DNA of 64,000 nucleotides, from NCBI RefSeq assembly GCF_013404085.1, contig NZ_JABFHO010000001.1, positions 682,001 to 746,000 of the forward strand, written 5' to 3'. The DNA comes from Winogradskyella helgolandensis. GTDB lineage: Bacteria; Bacteroidota; Bacteroidia; Flavobacteriales; Flavobacteriaceae. Positions 44,943-55,734 of this stretch are shown here, one piece after another. The stretch's first letter is position 1. Each line of letters starts with the position of its first letter. Made by a program: the position numbers and the translations under genes. The notes beneath the pieces were generated by a model. It saw only the letters and a program-made list of their open reading frames with translations, was not told the origin of the DNA and made no database searches.

Positions 44943-45025
44943 AATCTATTGTATTTTAATTTTTAGTTAGGTTATTAATAAGACACTAAGTTACTAAAAA
45001 AGTCACAAAATGTTAAAAAATGTTT

Positions 45026-46132
45026 TTAAGGTAGGAATACACGCTTTATGCGCTTAGATAATGCGGTTACTATTTCATAAGAAATCGTACCTGCCGATTC
45101 CGCAATTTCATTGGCTGTATGTGCCTTATCAAATATAATGACCTCATCTCCTTCCTTACAATTAATGTCTGTAACATCGACCATAATCATATCCATACAA
45201 ACATTACCTATGATGTAGGCTTTCTTATCATTTATAAAAACAAAGCCTTTTTTATTACCATAAACCCGACTTAAACCATCTGCATGGCCAATAGGTATTG
45301 TTGCTACCCTTTCATTACGATTAGAGGTGTAAGCTCTGTTGTAACCAACAGATTTCCCTTTATCAATCTCATGGATTTGAGAGATAACAGATTTTAAACT
45401 TGCTATAGGTTCAAAATTCTTATCTTCTAATTCTGAATTTCCAAATCCATATAAACCAATTCCGCTTCGCACCATATTGAAATGCGCTTCAGGATAATTA
45501 AGAATTCCAGAAGTATTACATAGATGTAACCATGGCTCTATTCCTGATTTTGTTTTGAAAGTTTCAGCTATAGATTTGAAAGTTTCTATTTGTTGCTTTG
45601 TAAAATCTTTTTCTTCAAGATCTTCACTCGCTGCTAAATGAGAGAATATTGATTTTACTTTTACCGCTGTTGTTAATTCTAATTTAGAAACAATAGTATT
45701 TATATCTTTTTGTTCAAACCCTAAACGATTTAAACCTGTATTGAATTTAATATGAATAGGATAATTCTTTTGTCCTCGTTTTTCTGCAACGGCTATAAAA
45801 TCGTTTAATAATCGAGCGCTATAAATACTCGGTTCTAAACATCTATCAATTAAAGTTTCGGCGTTTAAAGACTGTGGATGCAAAACTAGGATAGGAGTTG
45901 TAACGCCAGCATCTCTTAAATCCACACCTTCTTGTGTGTAAGCCACAGCAAAATAATCAACATTTAATTTTTGAAGATGTTTTGCTATTTCAATAGCATC
46001 ACTACCATATGCAAAGGCCTTAACTACGGCTAAAAATTTTGTTTGAGGTTGGAGCTTCGATTTTAAATAATTGAAATTATGTGTAAGCGCGCCTAAATCA
46101 ATCTCGAGTATAGTTTCTAGAGCTTTAGACAT
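45026..46132 (-). CDS. alr: Alanine racemase
   Basis: 368 aa. PLP-dependent L-/D-alanine interconversion for peptidoglycan. PLP lysine in [12 protein letters not shown], substrate region GLNRLGFE, second catalytic Tyr in VGYNRAYTS, and [10 protein letters not shown] near the end. The frame extends eight codons upstream, but the ATG at 46132 (MSKALETIL) matches the family. The coding region overlaps the last 8 bp of tdk. Confidence 0.96.
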   Translation of the reverse strand: MSKALETILEIDLGALTHNFNYLKSKLQPQTKFLAVVKAFAYGSDAIEIAKHLQKLNVDYFAVAYTQEGVDLRDAGVTTPILVLHPQSLNAETLIDRCLEPSIYSARLLNDFIAVAEKRGQKNYPIHIKFNTGLNRLGFEQKDINTIVSKLELTTAVKVKSIFSHLAASEDLEEKDFTKQQIETFKSIAETFKTKSGIEPWLHLCNTSGILNYPEAHFNMVRSGIGLYGFGNSELEDKNFEPIASLKSVISQIHEIDKGKSVGYNRAYTSNRNERVATIPIGHADGLSRVYGNKKGFVFINDKKAYIIGNVCMDMIMVDVTDINCKEGDEVIIFDKAHTANEIAESAGTISYEIVTALSKRIKRVFLP

Positions 46133-46772
46133 TTGGCTTATCTTCCTTAGAGTCAATCTCTTCTACGTCGTTAACCTTCATTTGTCGCACTTTATCACGT
46201 TGCATACTTTTATAATAAGCAGCTCTACTTAAGGGTTCATATTCGTCCACTTCTCCAAGCAAAACCAAATCATCACTCAATGCTTTTCTGTAACTGTATT
46301 GTGCTAAATTCCCGGTTTTTGTACAAACAGCATGTACTTTAGTAACATACTCTGCAGTCGCCATAAGATTAGGCATTGGTCCAAAAGGATTGCCTTTAAA
46401 ATCCATATCTAATCCGGCAACTATAACCCGGACTCCTTTGTTGGCCAAATCATTACAAACGCGAACAATCTCATCATCAAAAAACTGAGCTTCATCAATA
46501 CCAACCACATCACAACCATCTGCTAAAATTGGAATATTAGCAGCAGCAGGTACTGGTGTAGAACGGATTTCATTAGCATCGTGAGACACCACCATCTCTT
46601 CATCATAACGCACATCAACAGAAGGTTTAAAAATTTCTACCCTTTGTTTTGCAAATTGCGCACGTTTTAGTCGTCGGATTAACTCTTCGGTCTTACCGGA
46701 GAACATAGATCCGCAGATGACTTCAATCCACCCAAATTGTTCTTTCTGATTTACTGTATTTTCGAGAAACAT
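46125..46772 (-). CDS. tdk: Thymidine kinase
   Basis: 215 aa. P-loop [11 protein letters not shown], Walker-B-like [11 protein letters not shown], and the lasso loop with YSYRKAL. Salvage phosphorylation of deoxythymidine. Overlaps the start of alr by 8 bp, indicating co-translation. The zinc-site cysteine pattern is reduced (one clear Cys near AVCTKTG), as in several Bacteroidota homologues. Confidence 0.95.
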   Translation of the reverse strand: MFLENTVNQKEQFGWIEVICGSMFSGKTEELIRRLKRAQFAKQRVEIFKPSVDVRYDEEMVVSHDANEIRSTPVPAAANIPILADGCDVVGIDEAQFFDDEIVRVCNDLANKGVRVIVAGLDMDFKGNPFGPMPNLMATAEYVTKVHAVCTKTGNLAQYSYRKALSDDLVLLGEVDEYEPLSRAAYYKSMQRDKVRQMKVNDVEEIDSKEDKPNV

Positions 46773-46959
46773 TTTGTAATTTTAGCACTAAATCGGAGTC
46801 AGACTCCGTTTTTATAAAGGTTACGCAAATTTATTAAAAATCAAAAGTAAAACTTACGAAAAGCAAATAAAGAAATTATTTTCCTTTTTTATTTGAATTA
46901 TGAATTGATTTTCAAGACTTGAAGAACTTTAAAATTCTTCAATATAAAATATTAGAACT

Positions 46960-47712
46960 ATGAAAAAGAAATTAGAATCAGAATTAGTTAGTATTGCGCA
47001 TAGGATTCTAAAACTAAAAGGCAGAGAGGATGTCAATAAACTTCACGAAGAAGTTGCTGCACTCTATGAAAAACTTACCGTTTTAAAATTTGCTCAAGAT
47101 AATTTTGAAGACCATATGCCAACAATTGGCAATGACTCTTCATTTTTTGGTATGCTAGACACGGCATTTAATAATAAGGTTAGCGACAATATTGAAGTTG
47201 AAGATAGAACTTATGTCAATGTAGATGAGGTTGAACATGATGAAATTATGGAACCTGTAATGGCCAAAATTAAGGATATGTTTGAACATATGCCCAAAGA
47301 AACGGAACCTACAGATCCTGTTTTGGAAAAAATTCTACAAAAAGAAACGGAAGCACCTGAGCCTATAGAATTTGAAACTATCACCTCTGGTTTTGACAAA
47401 ATTCCCGAGTTTGAACCGATTGAAGAGGCACAAAAACGTGAAGTTGAAAACACTAATAAATCTTTAAATGACAAACTAAAAGGTCAGCAATTAAAGATTG
47501 GTCTCAATGATAAATTAGCTTTCATTAAGCATTTGTTTGAAGGTAAAAACGAAGATTACGATCGTGTAATATCTCAAATTAACACCACACATTCTTTAGG
47601 AGAAGCTAGAACATTAATTCTAGAATATGTTAAGCCAGACTATAACAATTGGGATGGTAAGGAAGAATACGAAGAGCGTTTTATTGAGCTCGTTGAAAGT
47701 CGGTTTAATTAA
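46960..47712 (+). CDS. Conserved hypothetical acidic protein
   Basis: 250 aa, acidic. An N-terminal helical, probably coiled-coil part (about 1-45; LHEEVAALYEKLTVL), an acidic proline-containing middle, and a C-terminal helical domain (LKIGLNDKLAFIKHLFEGKNEDYDRVISQINT). No signal peptide, no catalytic motif recognised. Divergent from tdk. Its stop overlaps by 4 bp the stop of the convergent adhesin gene. Function unknown. Confidence 0.82.
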   Translation: MKKKLESELVSIAHRILKLKGREDVNKLHEEVAALYEKLTVLKFAQDNFEDHMPTIGNDSSFFGMLDTAFNNKVSDNIEVEDRTYVNVDEVEHDEIMEPVMAKIKDMFEHMPKETEPTDPVLEKILQKETEAPEPIEFETITSGFDKIPEFEPIEEAQKREVENTNKSLNDKLKGQQLKIGLNDKLAFIKHLFEGKNEDYDRVISQINTTHSLGEARTLILEYVKPDYNNWDGKEEYEERFIELVESRFN

Positions 47713-50700
47713 TAATTCAAATAAACATATCCCACAAAAAGCTTGTCAATACCATTGATTTCTAAAACATAAAAATAAGTACCAACAGGCAATACTTTTG
47801 AGCTTTTTAAAAGTCCCATGTTGGCTTTGCCATTCCATGTATTTAGGTAGTTTTTTGCTTCATAGATCTGTGTGCCATAGCGGTTGTATATTTTAAGTGT
47901 ATTATCAGGATATTCTTCTATACAAGGAATAACAAGTGCATCATTTTTACTATCATTATTTGGTGACATCCCTTCAGGAATAATTAAACAATTAGAAATT
48001 TCTACGGTGGCATCATCTTCATTATTTGTTAAATCTCTATCAGGTTCATTAATACTATTCAATAGTGCTAAATTTGTTAAATCCGTTGAAGAAATTACGC
48101 TTGCTGTTAATATTAAAGACTCCGAGCTATCTGGATTTAAACTTGGAATATTCCAAATAAACGTAGTGTCATCAAAAACACCATAACTCATAGTTGCTGA
48201 TACAAATTCGTAACCTTGTGGCAAGATATCAATCACTTCAATCAGCGTTGCTGTTGTCGTTCCTAAGTTAGTAGCTGTAATTGTAAAATCTACGTGCTCA
48301 CCATAAACCGCTTCTCCAGGCATTACAGTTTTAGTGATTTCAATATCCACATCAGAAGTATCAACAACCACATTTAATGTTGCGCTTGTTTGAGAGGTAT
48401 CTACATTATTATTGTTAGTGAAATTCTGAAAATTATTAAGATAAGTTCCTGAAACATCTGCACTAACTCTCGCAGAAAACGTGCAACTTACAACACCTTC
48501 TGGAAACATCAAATTTTCAATTCCAACAAATGTATCTCCTGCTGCTCCTATAAATGTTGTGGTGCTTCCATTAGCTTCAATCCAACTTGGAACACCTGTA
48601 AGATAAATGCCATTTGGTAGATTATCTGTAAAAGAAATTTGGGTTTGAGATGGGTTTGAAGCTATATTAAAAACGGTGAATATTAATTCGCTTTCACCTC
48701 CTTCAAAAATAGTATCAGGTACAAATGCCTTTTGTAGAACTGGAGCTATAACTTGCACGCTGTTAATAGAAATGTTAGTTTCAGGAGTTAGTTCTTCATT
48801 ATTCTCAGCACTAGGTATGGCTTCTGCTATATTATTAAAAGCACCACCAAAACTTGGAGCAGATACAGGAATACTAATTCTCACTGTTGAACCTGGCTCC
48901 ATATTTGGAATGAGTCCTGAAACAAAATTCCCCGTGATATCAAAATTTGAAATACAGGATGCTGTTCCTGAAACAACGCTACAACTAGGAGTGCCAACTA
49001 TATTAAACGCAGCATTAAGTGTGTTTTCAAATAGCACATCTGTAGCATTAGAACTCGTGGTACTATTACTAATATCAATAATCCAATTAAACGCTTGGTT
49101 GGTATTTACCTGTGTAAACTCTGGATAAGTTTGGGCTACCAGGTCTACACAAGGCGCAAAATAAGTATCAACTGTAGCTTCATTATTGATAGGGTTAATA
49201 TCTGTTATATCATTCACATAATAGGCTACAACCCCATTAGTGGCTTCTATAGCACTCGTTGAACATTCGGGCAACCAATCTATAGTCACACTAAAACTAA
49301 CAGAACTATTTGCTGGCAACTCCCAATTATCTTCAGGTATAATTTGCCAAAACGTATCTGCGACTCCGTCTTCGGCTACCCCATCTAATAACTCACCAAC
49401 ATTTACGTGTTCCATATCAAAACAAGATGCAGTGCCTGTTGTACCAAAACATTCTACAGAAATTAACCGTCCATATATAGAAACATCATCACTATTAACA
49501 CTGGGCATGAAATCTCTAACTTCAATAATGGCATCGGCATCTCCGTCATTGGAAACCGTTATTTCATAAGATACTAAACCCCATTCTATGGTATTACTGG
49601 TAGAACTGCCATTTGGTAATTCTGGACTTGTTTGCACTTTGGACACTTGTAAATCAGACTCCACGCAAAGATTAAGAACAGGAGGCAACTGTAATTCATT
49701 ACTAAAATAATTATTATTAGGATTACTATCCACCAATTGTGAGTCTAAAATATTAGTACCGCTTCTAATAATAGCAGATATTAAATTAGTATTAGTACTA
49801 CATTCTGGCTCAACATATTCAATCACAGTTTCTATAGTTATTGTTGTATTGGGCTGCAAAGTAAAATTATTACTTGTCCATACCTGACCTTGATTCGTTA
49901 ATGTAAAGTCACTACATAAAACAGGACCTGTAGTTTCAATACAAGTAACTGAAATGATATTCCATATGGCATTAGGGAAGGTTAAATTTTGGAGAAAAAA
50001 CCGAATAGGAGTTTCTACTGAGCCCATATTACAGACCGTAGTAATTAATGTAACCTCTTGATTATAGTCTATAGTCGTATTGGGCTCTGGATCTATTTGC
50101 ACAGTTTCAATACAAATATCAGTTTCCGGACATAAGTTGGCATCTAATAACTGCGTCGTTACAAAATTTGAATTTACCGATGAGAGCATGTGATGATTTA
50201 TCGAAATCTTAATAAAACTACTTACCTGAATTGGCATAGGATCTACTGAACACGAAAAATTTGAGTAGCGATAAACCATTTCAAATGTAATACTTCCACC
50301 AGATGTTATTTCCAGTTCAACATCATTTAAAAACAGGACAGCTGGAAATGAAGCACTTGGGCCAGAAACCGTCGCAGAAGCACCTATGACACCTGACAAA
50401 TCAGGACACACCGTGCCGTTACTTGTCCCAATACATTCTAATGACATAAATTCCGCAAAGGGCTCACCATTCTCATTTGGCGATACTAAAATCAAATTAC
50501 CTCGAATCTCTGTTAGCGGAAAATCAATAGCACTATTATTAGTGATTGTAAATTGATACGTGACTGAATCTCCCCAAGCATTAATCGTTGTTCCTTCTTG
50601 CGGTATAATTTGCGTATGCGTAACCTCAAAATCAATATCTATATCCAAAACATCAATAGATATTATAGATTGATTATTGCTCGTGTTAATATCTTCAACG

Positions 50701-51119
50701 TCGTCTGGAGGACTAATTGTTCCATTTGCGGCAATACCACCTAAATTAGTAGGCGCCGTAACCAACACCAACAATTCCACACTCGAATTATTGGGCATCG
50801 CAGCAATCGAAGCCGTTAAAATATTATTAACCACACTGATATTCGTAACATCAGACGCACCATTTGTATTATTCTGTGAGACATATGAATTAACGGTTAT
50901 ATCAGTATCAAAATTTATAGAAACAGTTGCGTTATCAACTGAGTTTCCAGAATTTAAAACCGTAATCACATATTGAAAACCCTCATAAATATTGACTTGA
51001 GAAACAGCAGTGCCACTTAAATTTTGAGCTTCTATTGCAATAGATAAATCCGTAGTTTGACTATATGAGAAACAGACATTAAACAATAGAACTACTAAAA
51101 AGTAAAGCGGTTTTGACAC
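47709..51119 (-). CDS. DUF11-repeat adhesin with gliding-motility-type C-terminal domain
   Basis: 1136 aa. Signal peptide, then repeated DUF11/CARDB-like beta-sandwich modules (for example TVSINFDTDITV, NDGDADAIIEVRD, ATNLGTTTATLIEVIDILPQGYEF). The CHU_C-type ending (IPEGMSPNNDSKNDALVI ... LKIYNRYGTQIYE ... LPVGTYFYVLEI) is the T9SS type B sorting signal. Surface adhesion or gliding-related. No sprF-like gene is adjacent. Convergent with the 250-aa protein gene (4-bp overlap). Confidence 0.92.
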   Translation of the reverse strand: MSKPLYFLVVLLFNVCFSYSQTTDLSIAIEAQNLSGTAVSQVNIYEGFQYVITVLNSGNSVDNATVSINFDTDITVNSYVSQNNTNGASDVTNISVVNNILTASIAAMPNNSSVELLVLVTAPTNLGGIAANGTISPPDDVEDINTSNNQSIISIDVLDIDIDFEVTHTQIIPQEGTTINAWGDSVTYQFTITNNSAIDFPLTEIRGNLILVSPNENGEPFAEFMSLECIGTSNGTVCPDLSGVIGASATVSGPSASFPAVLFLNDVELEITSGGSITFEMVYRYSNFSCSVDPMPIQVSSFIKISINHHMLSSVNSNFVTTQLLDANLCPETDICIETVQIDPEPNTTIDYNQEVTLITTVCNMGSVETPIRFFLQNLTFPNAIWNIISVTCIETTGPVLCSDFTLTNQGQVWTSNNFTLQPNTTITIETVIEYVEPECSTNTNLISAIIRSGTNILDSQLVDSNPNNNYFSNELQLPPVLNLCVESDLQVSKVQTSPELPNGSSTSNTIEWGLVSYEITVSNDGDADAIIEVRDFMPSVNSDDVSIYGRLISVECFGTTGTASCFDMEHVNVGELLDGVAEDGVADTFWQIIPEDNWELPANSSVSFSVTIDWLPECSTSAIEATNGVVAYYVNDITDINPINNEATVDTYFAPCVDLVAQTYPEFTQVNTNQAFNWIIDISNSTTSSNATDVLFENTLNAAFNIVGTPSCSVVSGTASCISNFDITGNFVSGLIPNMEPGSTVRISIPVSAPSFGGAFNNIAEAIPSAENNEELTPETNISINSVQVIAPVLQKAFVPDTIFEGGESELIFTVFNIASNPSQTQISFTDNLPNGIYLTGVPSWIEANGSTTTFIGAAGDTFVGIENLMFPEGVVSCTFSARVSADVSGTYLNNFQNFTNNNNVDTSQTSATLNVVVDTSDVDIEITKTVMPGEAVYGEHVDFTITATNLGTTTATLIEVIDILPQGYEFVSATMSYGVFDDTTFIWNIPSLNPDSSESLILTASVISSTDLTNLALLNSINEPDRDLTNNEDDATVEISNCLIIPEGMSPNNDSKNDALVIPCIEEYPDNTLKIYNRYGTQIYEAKNYLNTWNGKANMGLLKSSKVLPVGTYFYVLEINGIDKLFVGYVYLNY

Positions 51120-51211
51120 AGGTTGGTTTTTACAATAAGATGTAGATTCTTACAAATGGTTGCGTTAAGATATAGAAAAGATTGTAAATTTGATATTAAG
51201 TTTATTCAAAC

Positions 51212-51883
51212 ATGAAGCTATACCTTGTTCCTACTCCTATTGGAAATTTAAAAGACATCACTTTTAGAGCTATCGACGTTTTAAAAGAAGTGGATTTAAT
51301 ATTGGCTGAAGACACTAGAACTTCAGGAAAACTTTTAAAGCATTTTGAAATCACCACACAAATGCAAAGCCACCATATGCACAATGAGCATAAAACAGTA
51401 AATCATTTAATTGAAAAACTCAAAGCCGGTTTAACCATTGCAGTCATTAGTGATGCTGGTACTCCAGCCATTTCAGACCCTGGATTTTTATTGGTAAGAG
51501 CTTGTGTAGAACATGGGATTGAAGTGGATTGTTTACCTGGAGCAACCGCATTTGTACCTGCTTTGGTAAATAGTGGGTTACCAAATGACAAGTTTGTTTT
51601 TGAAGGCTTTTTGCCTGTTAAAAAAGGAAGACAAACAAGACTTTTACTTTTAGCCGAAGAAACGAGAACTATCATTTTTTATGAAAGTCCACATAAGCTC
51701 ATAAAAACACTTGGGCATTTTTGCGAATATTTTGGAGAAGATCGCTTAATCTCTGTATCTAGAGAAATAACAAAGTTGTACGAAGAAACGATTAGAGGAA
51801 CCGCAAAAGAAGTTTTAGATCATTACACCAACAAACCGCCTAAAGGCGAAATTGTAATTGTCGTAGACGGAAAACACAAATAG
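51212..51883 (+). CDS. rsmI: 16S rRNA (cytidine1402-2'-O)-methyltransferase
   Basis: A 223-aa SAM-dependent tetrapyrrole-methylase-fold enzyme. Motifs VPTPIGNLKDITFRA, EDTRTSGKLL, VISDAGTPAISDPG (SAM loop), and PGATAFVPALVNSGLP. It modifies the decoding-centre region of 16S rRNA. Shorter than the approx. 285-aa E. coli form, lacking its C-terminal extension, as common in Bacteroidota. Four bp before the HopJ gene. Confidence 0.95.
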   Translation: MKLYLVPTPIGNLKDITFRAIDVLKEVDLILAEDTRTSGKLLKHFEITTQMQSHHMHNEHKTVNHLIEKLKAGLTIAVISDAGTPAISDPGFLLVRACVEHGIEVDCLPGATAFVPALVNSGLPNDKFVFEGFLPVKKGRQTRLLLLAEETRTIIFYESPHKLIKTLGHFCEYFGEDRLISVSREITKLYEETIRGTAKEVLDHYTNKPPKGEIVIVVDGKHK

Positions 51884-51886
51884 AAC

Positions 51887-52231
51887 ATGATTTTAGAAGA
51901 TTTTTTAGCCAAATTAAAATCTAATCCAAAACAGATTGATTTTTCCGAAACCATGACTGTAATAGAAACCTATTATCAATTTACACCAACGGCATTCACA
52001 AATGGAACTTTAAAAAATGCTGAAGACCAAAACTCAGGCTCTTGTAAACTATTTGCCTTTGCTGTTGATCAAAAATTAACAGCAGAAGAAACCTTAGCGT
52101 GTTTTGGGACCTACTATTTTGAAGATGTCCTTATAAACCCAAAAGGAACTGGACATCAAAACATCCGAAATTTTATAGCAACAGGCTTTGAAGGCTTATA
52201 CTTTGAAACCTTTCCGTTAAAAAAGAAATAA
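51887..52231 (+). CDS. HopJ type III effector family protein
   Basis: A 114-aa small cytoplasmic protein matching the HopJ family pattern (VIETYYQFTPTAFTNG, GSCKLFAFA, CFGTYYFEDVL, GTGHQNIRNF). Despite the name, the family is widespread in non-pathogenic bacteria and has no established role here. It is 4 bp after rsmI, likely one transcript. Confidence 0.9.
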   Translation: MILEDFLAKLKSNPKQIDFSETMTVIETYYQFTPTAFTNGTLKNAEDQNSGSCKLFAFAVDQKLTAEETLACFGTYYFEDVLINPKGTGHQNIRNFIATGFEGLYFETFPLKKK

Positions 52232-52321
52232 CAGCACTTTTCGTAATTGGGTTAACCTTTACACCTACAGCATCAGTCGTTATCGTTTACTTTCCTTAAT
52301 TTTCTATTTCAAACTAAAATT

Positions 52322-53683
52322 ATGAAGACTAAACATTATAACGTATTTGTTATTGGTAGTGGTATTGCAGGACAAACAGCAGCAAAAGCTTGCGTTGCAT
52401 CAGGATTAACAGTTGCTATTTCAGACAAAAGAGAATATGGAGGCACCTGCTCTACACGAGGTTGTGATCCTAAAAAAATAGTGATGCAATTTGCAGATTT
52501 AGCGCAACACTCTAACCAACTTAAAGGTTTCGGAATTAAAAAATCACCTAAAATTAATTGGAAAGCCGTTCAGAAATTTAAAACGTCTTTTACCAAACCC
52601 GTTCCGTCATCTACAGAAAGTGATTTAAAAGATTTAGGTATTGATTTGTATCATCAATCTCCAAAATTCATCAGCAAAAATGAAGTTATGGTTGAAGGTA
52701 AAACCATCTCTGCAGACAAATTTGTAATTGCTACAGGTTATGTCGCACGACCATTAGAGTTTGAGGGTTCGGACCTTTTAAAAACTAGTGATGACATTCT
52801 CAATTTGAAAAAAATCCCGAAATCAGCCATATTTATTGGTTCGGGTTATGTTGGAATGGAATTTTGCTACATGCTTTCAACATTAGGTTGCGACGTCACT
52901 ATGATTGAAGCTAGTGATACTGCGCTTACACAATTTGATTCATTTTTAGTTGAAAAACTCATCAAGGTTTTAGAGAACAATGGTGTAAAATTTATGTTTA
53001 ACACGAAGCCCACGGCGGTTAAAAAATTGAAGAAGAACTTAAAGCTGACGTATGAAAAAGACGGTAAATCAAAAACGATAAAAGCCAGAAAAATATTTAA
53101 TACCGCAGGTCGCGTGCCAGCAGTAGAAAAATTAAATTTAGAAAATGCGGGGATAAAAGCTGATGCATCTGGAGTTTTGGTCAACGATTTTATGCAAAGT
53201 ACAAGTCATGAAGAGGTGTATGCTTGTGGAGACGTCTCCAGTAAATCGCTACCTTTAACACCGCTTTCTGGTTTGCAAGGTTATATTGCAGGCCATAATA
53301 TCATAAATGGCAATTCTAAAGAATTCGAAAACCCTTTAGTACCTTCCATTGTTTTTACGAAACCACAATTAGCAAGTGTTGGCTACTCCGAAGAGGAAGC
53401 CAAAAGCCGATATAAAAACGTCATAGTTTATAAAGGAGATACTTCTGACTGGTATAATGCAAAAAAGGAACATGCAGAAGCTTATGCCTATAAAATATTG
53501 GTTAACGAGCGCACTCAAAAAATAGTAGGTGCTCATTTATTGAGTACGCAAGCCAATGAAACAATTAATATTTTAGCCATGGCAATAAACGCAGGTATGA
53601 CTATACGTGAATTTAAAAAACAAATATTCACATACCCTTCTTATACCAACGATTTGAAAAGCATGTTGAAAGATGATGATTAA
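52322..53683 (+). CDS. FAD/NAD(P)-dependent disulfide oxidoreductase (dihydrolipoyl-dehydrogenase-like)
   Basis: 453 aa. FAD-binding GSGIAGQTAAKA, redox-active cysteines in GGTCSTRGCDPKK (CxxxxC), NAD(P)-binding GSGYVGMEF, second FAD site YACGDVSS, and a C-terminal dimerisation domain. The catalytic His-Glu region is HLLSTQANETINI. It resembles glutathione-reductase/mercuric-reductase-like proteins outside the 2-oxoacid dehydrogenase complexes; substrate not evident. The uracil-DNA glycosylase-type gene follows 3 bp later. Confidence 0.88.
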   Translation: MKTKHYNVFVIGSGIAGQTAAKACVASGLTVAISDKREYGGTCSTRGCDPKKIVMQFADLAQHSNQLKGFGIKKSPKINWKAVQKFKTSFTKPVPSSTESDLKDLGIDLYHQSPKFISKNEVMVEGKTISADKFVIATGYVARPLEFEGSDLLKTSDDILNLKKIPKSAIFIGSGYVGMEFCYMLSTLGCDVTMIEASDTALTQFDSFLVEKLIKVLENNGVKFMFNTKPTAVKKLKKNLKLTYEKDGKSKTIKARKIFNTAGRVPAVEKLNLENAGIKADASGVLVNDFMQSTSHEEVYACGDVSSKSLPLTPLSGLQGYIAGHNIINGNSKEFENPLVPSIVFTKPQLASVGYSEEEAKSRYKNVIVYKGDTSDWYNAKKEHAEAYAYKILVNERTQKIVGAHLLSTQANETINILAMAINAGMTIREFKKQIFTYPSYTNDLKSMLKDDD

Positions 53684-53686
53684 AAC

Positions 53687-54256
53687 ATGAAAGAATTACT
53701 TCATAATATAAGTCAATGTACCCTCTGTAAGGCACATTTGCCATTAGGTCCAAGACCTGTAGCAACAGCACATATTAATTCTAAGATTGTAATTATTGGG
53801 CAAGCACCAGGAACAAAAGTGCATCAATCTGGGATTTCTTGGGACGACCAAAGTGGAAAAAGACTAAGACAATGGCTTAATGTCACCGACGAACAATTTT
53901 ATAACACAGAAAACTTCGCCATTATCCCTATGGGATTTTGCTATCCAGGAAAAGCAAAAACGGGAGATTTGCCACCAAGACCAGAATGTGCACCGCAATG
54001 GCACGATACATTATTGGATAAAATGCCAAATGTGGAATTGATTATTTTAATAGGAGCTTATGCTCAGAAGTACTATTTAAAAGATGGAAAAAACTTGACA
54101 GAGAGCGTTGGCGATTATAAAGAGTATTTGCCAGCCTATTTTCCAATTCCACATCCATCACCAACCAATCGATTTTGGAGAAGTAAAAACCCCTGGTTTG
54201 AGGAATTGGTTGTGCCTGAATTGCGGAAGAAGGTAAAAACTATCCTGAACCTGTAA
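53687..54256 (+). CDS. Uracil-DNA glycosylase family protein
   Basis: 189 aa. Motif 1 IIGQAPGTKVHQSGISWDD, Cys residues near the N-terminus (CTLCKAH), FCYPGK, GAYAQKYYL, and motif 2 PIPHPSPTNRFW. It removes uracil or related damaged bases from DNA, or is a related hydrolase. Family typing (between UDG classes) is uncertain: the cysteine pattern for an Fe-S cluster is incomplete. Co-directional with the oxidoreductase (3 bp). Confidence 0.9.
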   Translation: MKELLHNISQCTLCKAHLPLGPRPVATAHINSKIVIIGQAPGTKVHQSGISWDDQSGKRLRQWLNVTDEQFYNTENFAIIPMGFCYPGKAKTGDLPPRPECAPQWHDTLLDKMPNVELIILIGAYAQKYYLKDGKNLTESVGDYKEYLPAYFPIPHPSPTNRFWRSKNPWFEELVVPELRKKVKTILNL

Positions 54257-54414
54257 TTGGATTGAACACAATTTGTAAAATTGTTTTTAATTTTTCTGTC
54301 CGAAAAATAATCAAATAGAAAAGCAAACCGAATATCGGCAGTACAACCTTATAGACTATAAATTTTAAACACTTAAGTGTATGCTTTCCTTTTAACTTTT
54401 CTTCAAACAAAATA

Positions 54415-54440
54415 AAACCTGACTATTTCTAGTCAGGTTT
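54415..54440. terminator. Terminator downstream of the T9SS esterase
   Basis: A 10-bp perfect stem (54415-54424 with 54431-54440), 6-nt loop. The T-rich side is on the minus strand. It lies in a 240-bp gap between convergent genes; nothing else is seen there. Confidence 0.82.
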
Positions 54441-54499
54441 CTAAGTTTTAACTAATATCGACTTCTTCTTTACAAAATCGAAATAAGGCATATGAAATA

Positions 54500-55615
54500 C
54501 TAATTAATAATAATTTTCATGCTTTTTTCAATTGAATCATTTGCTACAACTTTAGCAAAATAAACTCCTGAAGAATACGCACTCAAATCTACAGTAAGCT
54601 CCCTAAAAAATGAACTCTCATAGACTTTTTTACCTGAGATACTATATACTTCTATTTTTTTTTCAGTTTCATTCTTTGTAGAAATCGTAACACTACCTGA
54701 AGTTGGGTTTGGATATAATTTAAAATCTAAGGTTTTTTCGCTAATACTAAGCGTGTTTATACTTTGAGAAAATAGCCAATCCAAAACCGCTTGATTGTCA
54801 TATGTCTTTGTCCAAGAATTATGACCTCCATCTTTATACAAAGTAAATGCTAAATTATCTAATGGTTCATTTCTTCCTTCTCCAATAGACCAAGTTTGAG
54901 TACTAGAATCAAACTGCATCGTATAATCCTCATTGGCTGCATCATCTCCATTTTCGTAGGGATAAAGAGTCATAACAGAGCTATCTGTATCTGAAATCCT
55001 ATTCACGTTACTAATGGTTCTACTAACATCTATTACAGAATCATCAAAATTATGAAAAGTCCAAATTGGTGTTTGCTGCAAAAAAACTGATGGGTCATTC
55101 ACTAAGTTATACCCGCAAATTGGAATTGCAGCAGCTATCTTGTCATAATGTTCTTTTAAGGCATTCCAAGTACTACTACCTCCAGAACTTAAACCGGTCA
55201 CATATACTCTATCTGTGTTTATATTGTAACTATCAATTATATAATTATATAGACTTAAAAAATCAGTAGCGCTAAAATTAGCATCAGTGCTTTGAGGCGA
55301 AATTATTATTGCTTCAAGGTCAGAGCCATTACTTATTAATTTTGGAAGACCTGCGGATAGCACGTAATCTAACTCCCAAGTACCATTTCCACTGGAACTA
55401 GAACCATGATAAGATATGACAAGTGGATACGTTTCGCCTGATGAAGTATCAAAATCTAATGGTAAATACTCGTAATAACCAAAAGGAGCTTCTGAGTCTC
55501 CCAAAGGCACAGCTGTATGTTCACCAGCACTACCATAAGGGGCTTGTGCTGTTAATAACAATGAATTAATTATAATAATACAAAATGCTGTAAGTGTAGT
55601 CGTTTTAGTATTCAT
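54500..55615 (-). CDS. Secreted alpha/beta-hydrolase (esterase/depolymerase-like) with T9SS type A tail
   Basis: 371 aa. Signal peptide to TAQAP, hydrolase core with SYHGSSSSG (oxyanion region), nucleophile Ser in TGLSSGGSS, Asp in HNFDDSVID, and His in DGGHNSW. A C-terminal sorting domain follows (LYPNPTSGSVTI ... SGVYFAKVVANDSIEKSMKIIIN). Likely a secreted carbohydrate-ester or polyester hydrolase; the substrate cannot be told from sequence. Confidence 0.88.
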   Translation of the reverse strand: MNTKTTTLTAFCIIIINSLLLTAQAPYGSAGEHTAVPLGDSEAPFGYYEYLPLDFDTSSGETYPLVISYHGSSSSGNGTWELDYVLSAGLPKLISNGSDLEAIIISPQSTDANFSATDFLSLYNYIIDSYNINTDRVYVTGLSSGGSSTWNALKEHYDKIAAAIPICGYNLVNDPSVFLQQTPIWTFHNFDDSVIDVSRTISNVNRISDTDSSVMTLYPYENGDDAANEDYTMQFDSSTQTWSIGEGRNEPLDNLAFTLYKDGGHNSWTKTYDNQAVLDWLFSQSINTLSISEKTLDFKLYPNPTSGSVTISTKNETEKKIEVYSISGKKVYESSFFRELTVDLSAYSSGVYFAKVVANDSIEKSMKIIIN

Positions 55616-55734
55616 GAGGGAAAATTATTCTAAGGGGGCACAATATAATAAAAACAAGAACGAGCAAACAAAACAATATCTCTCTAATCTTCAAGCACAT
55701 TACAATTATTCGTTAACATGCAAGAAATGAAGGT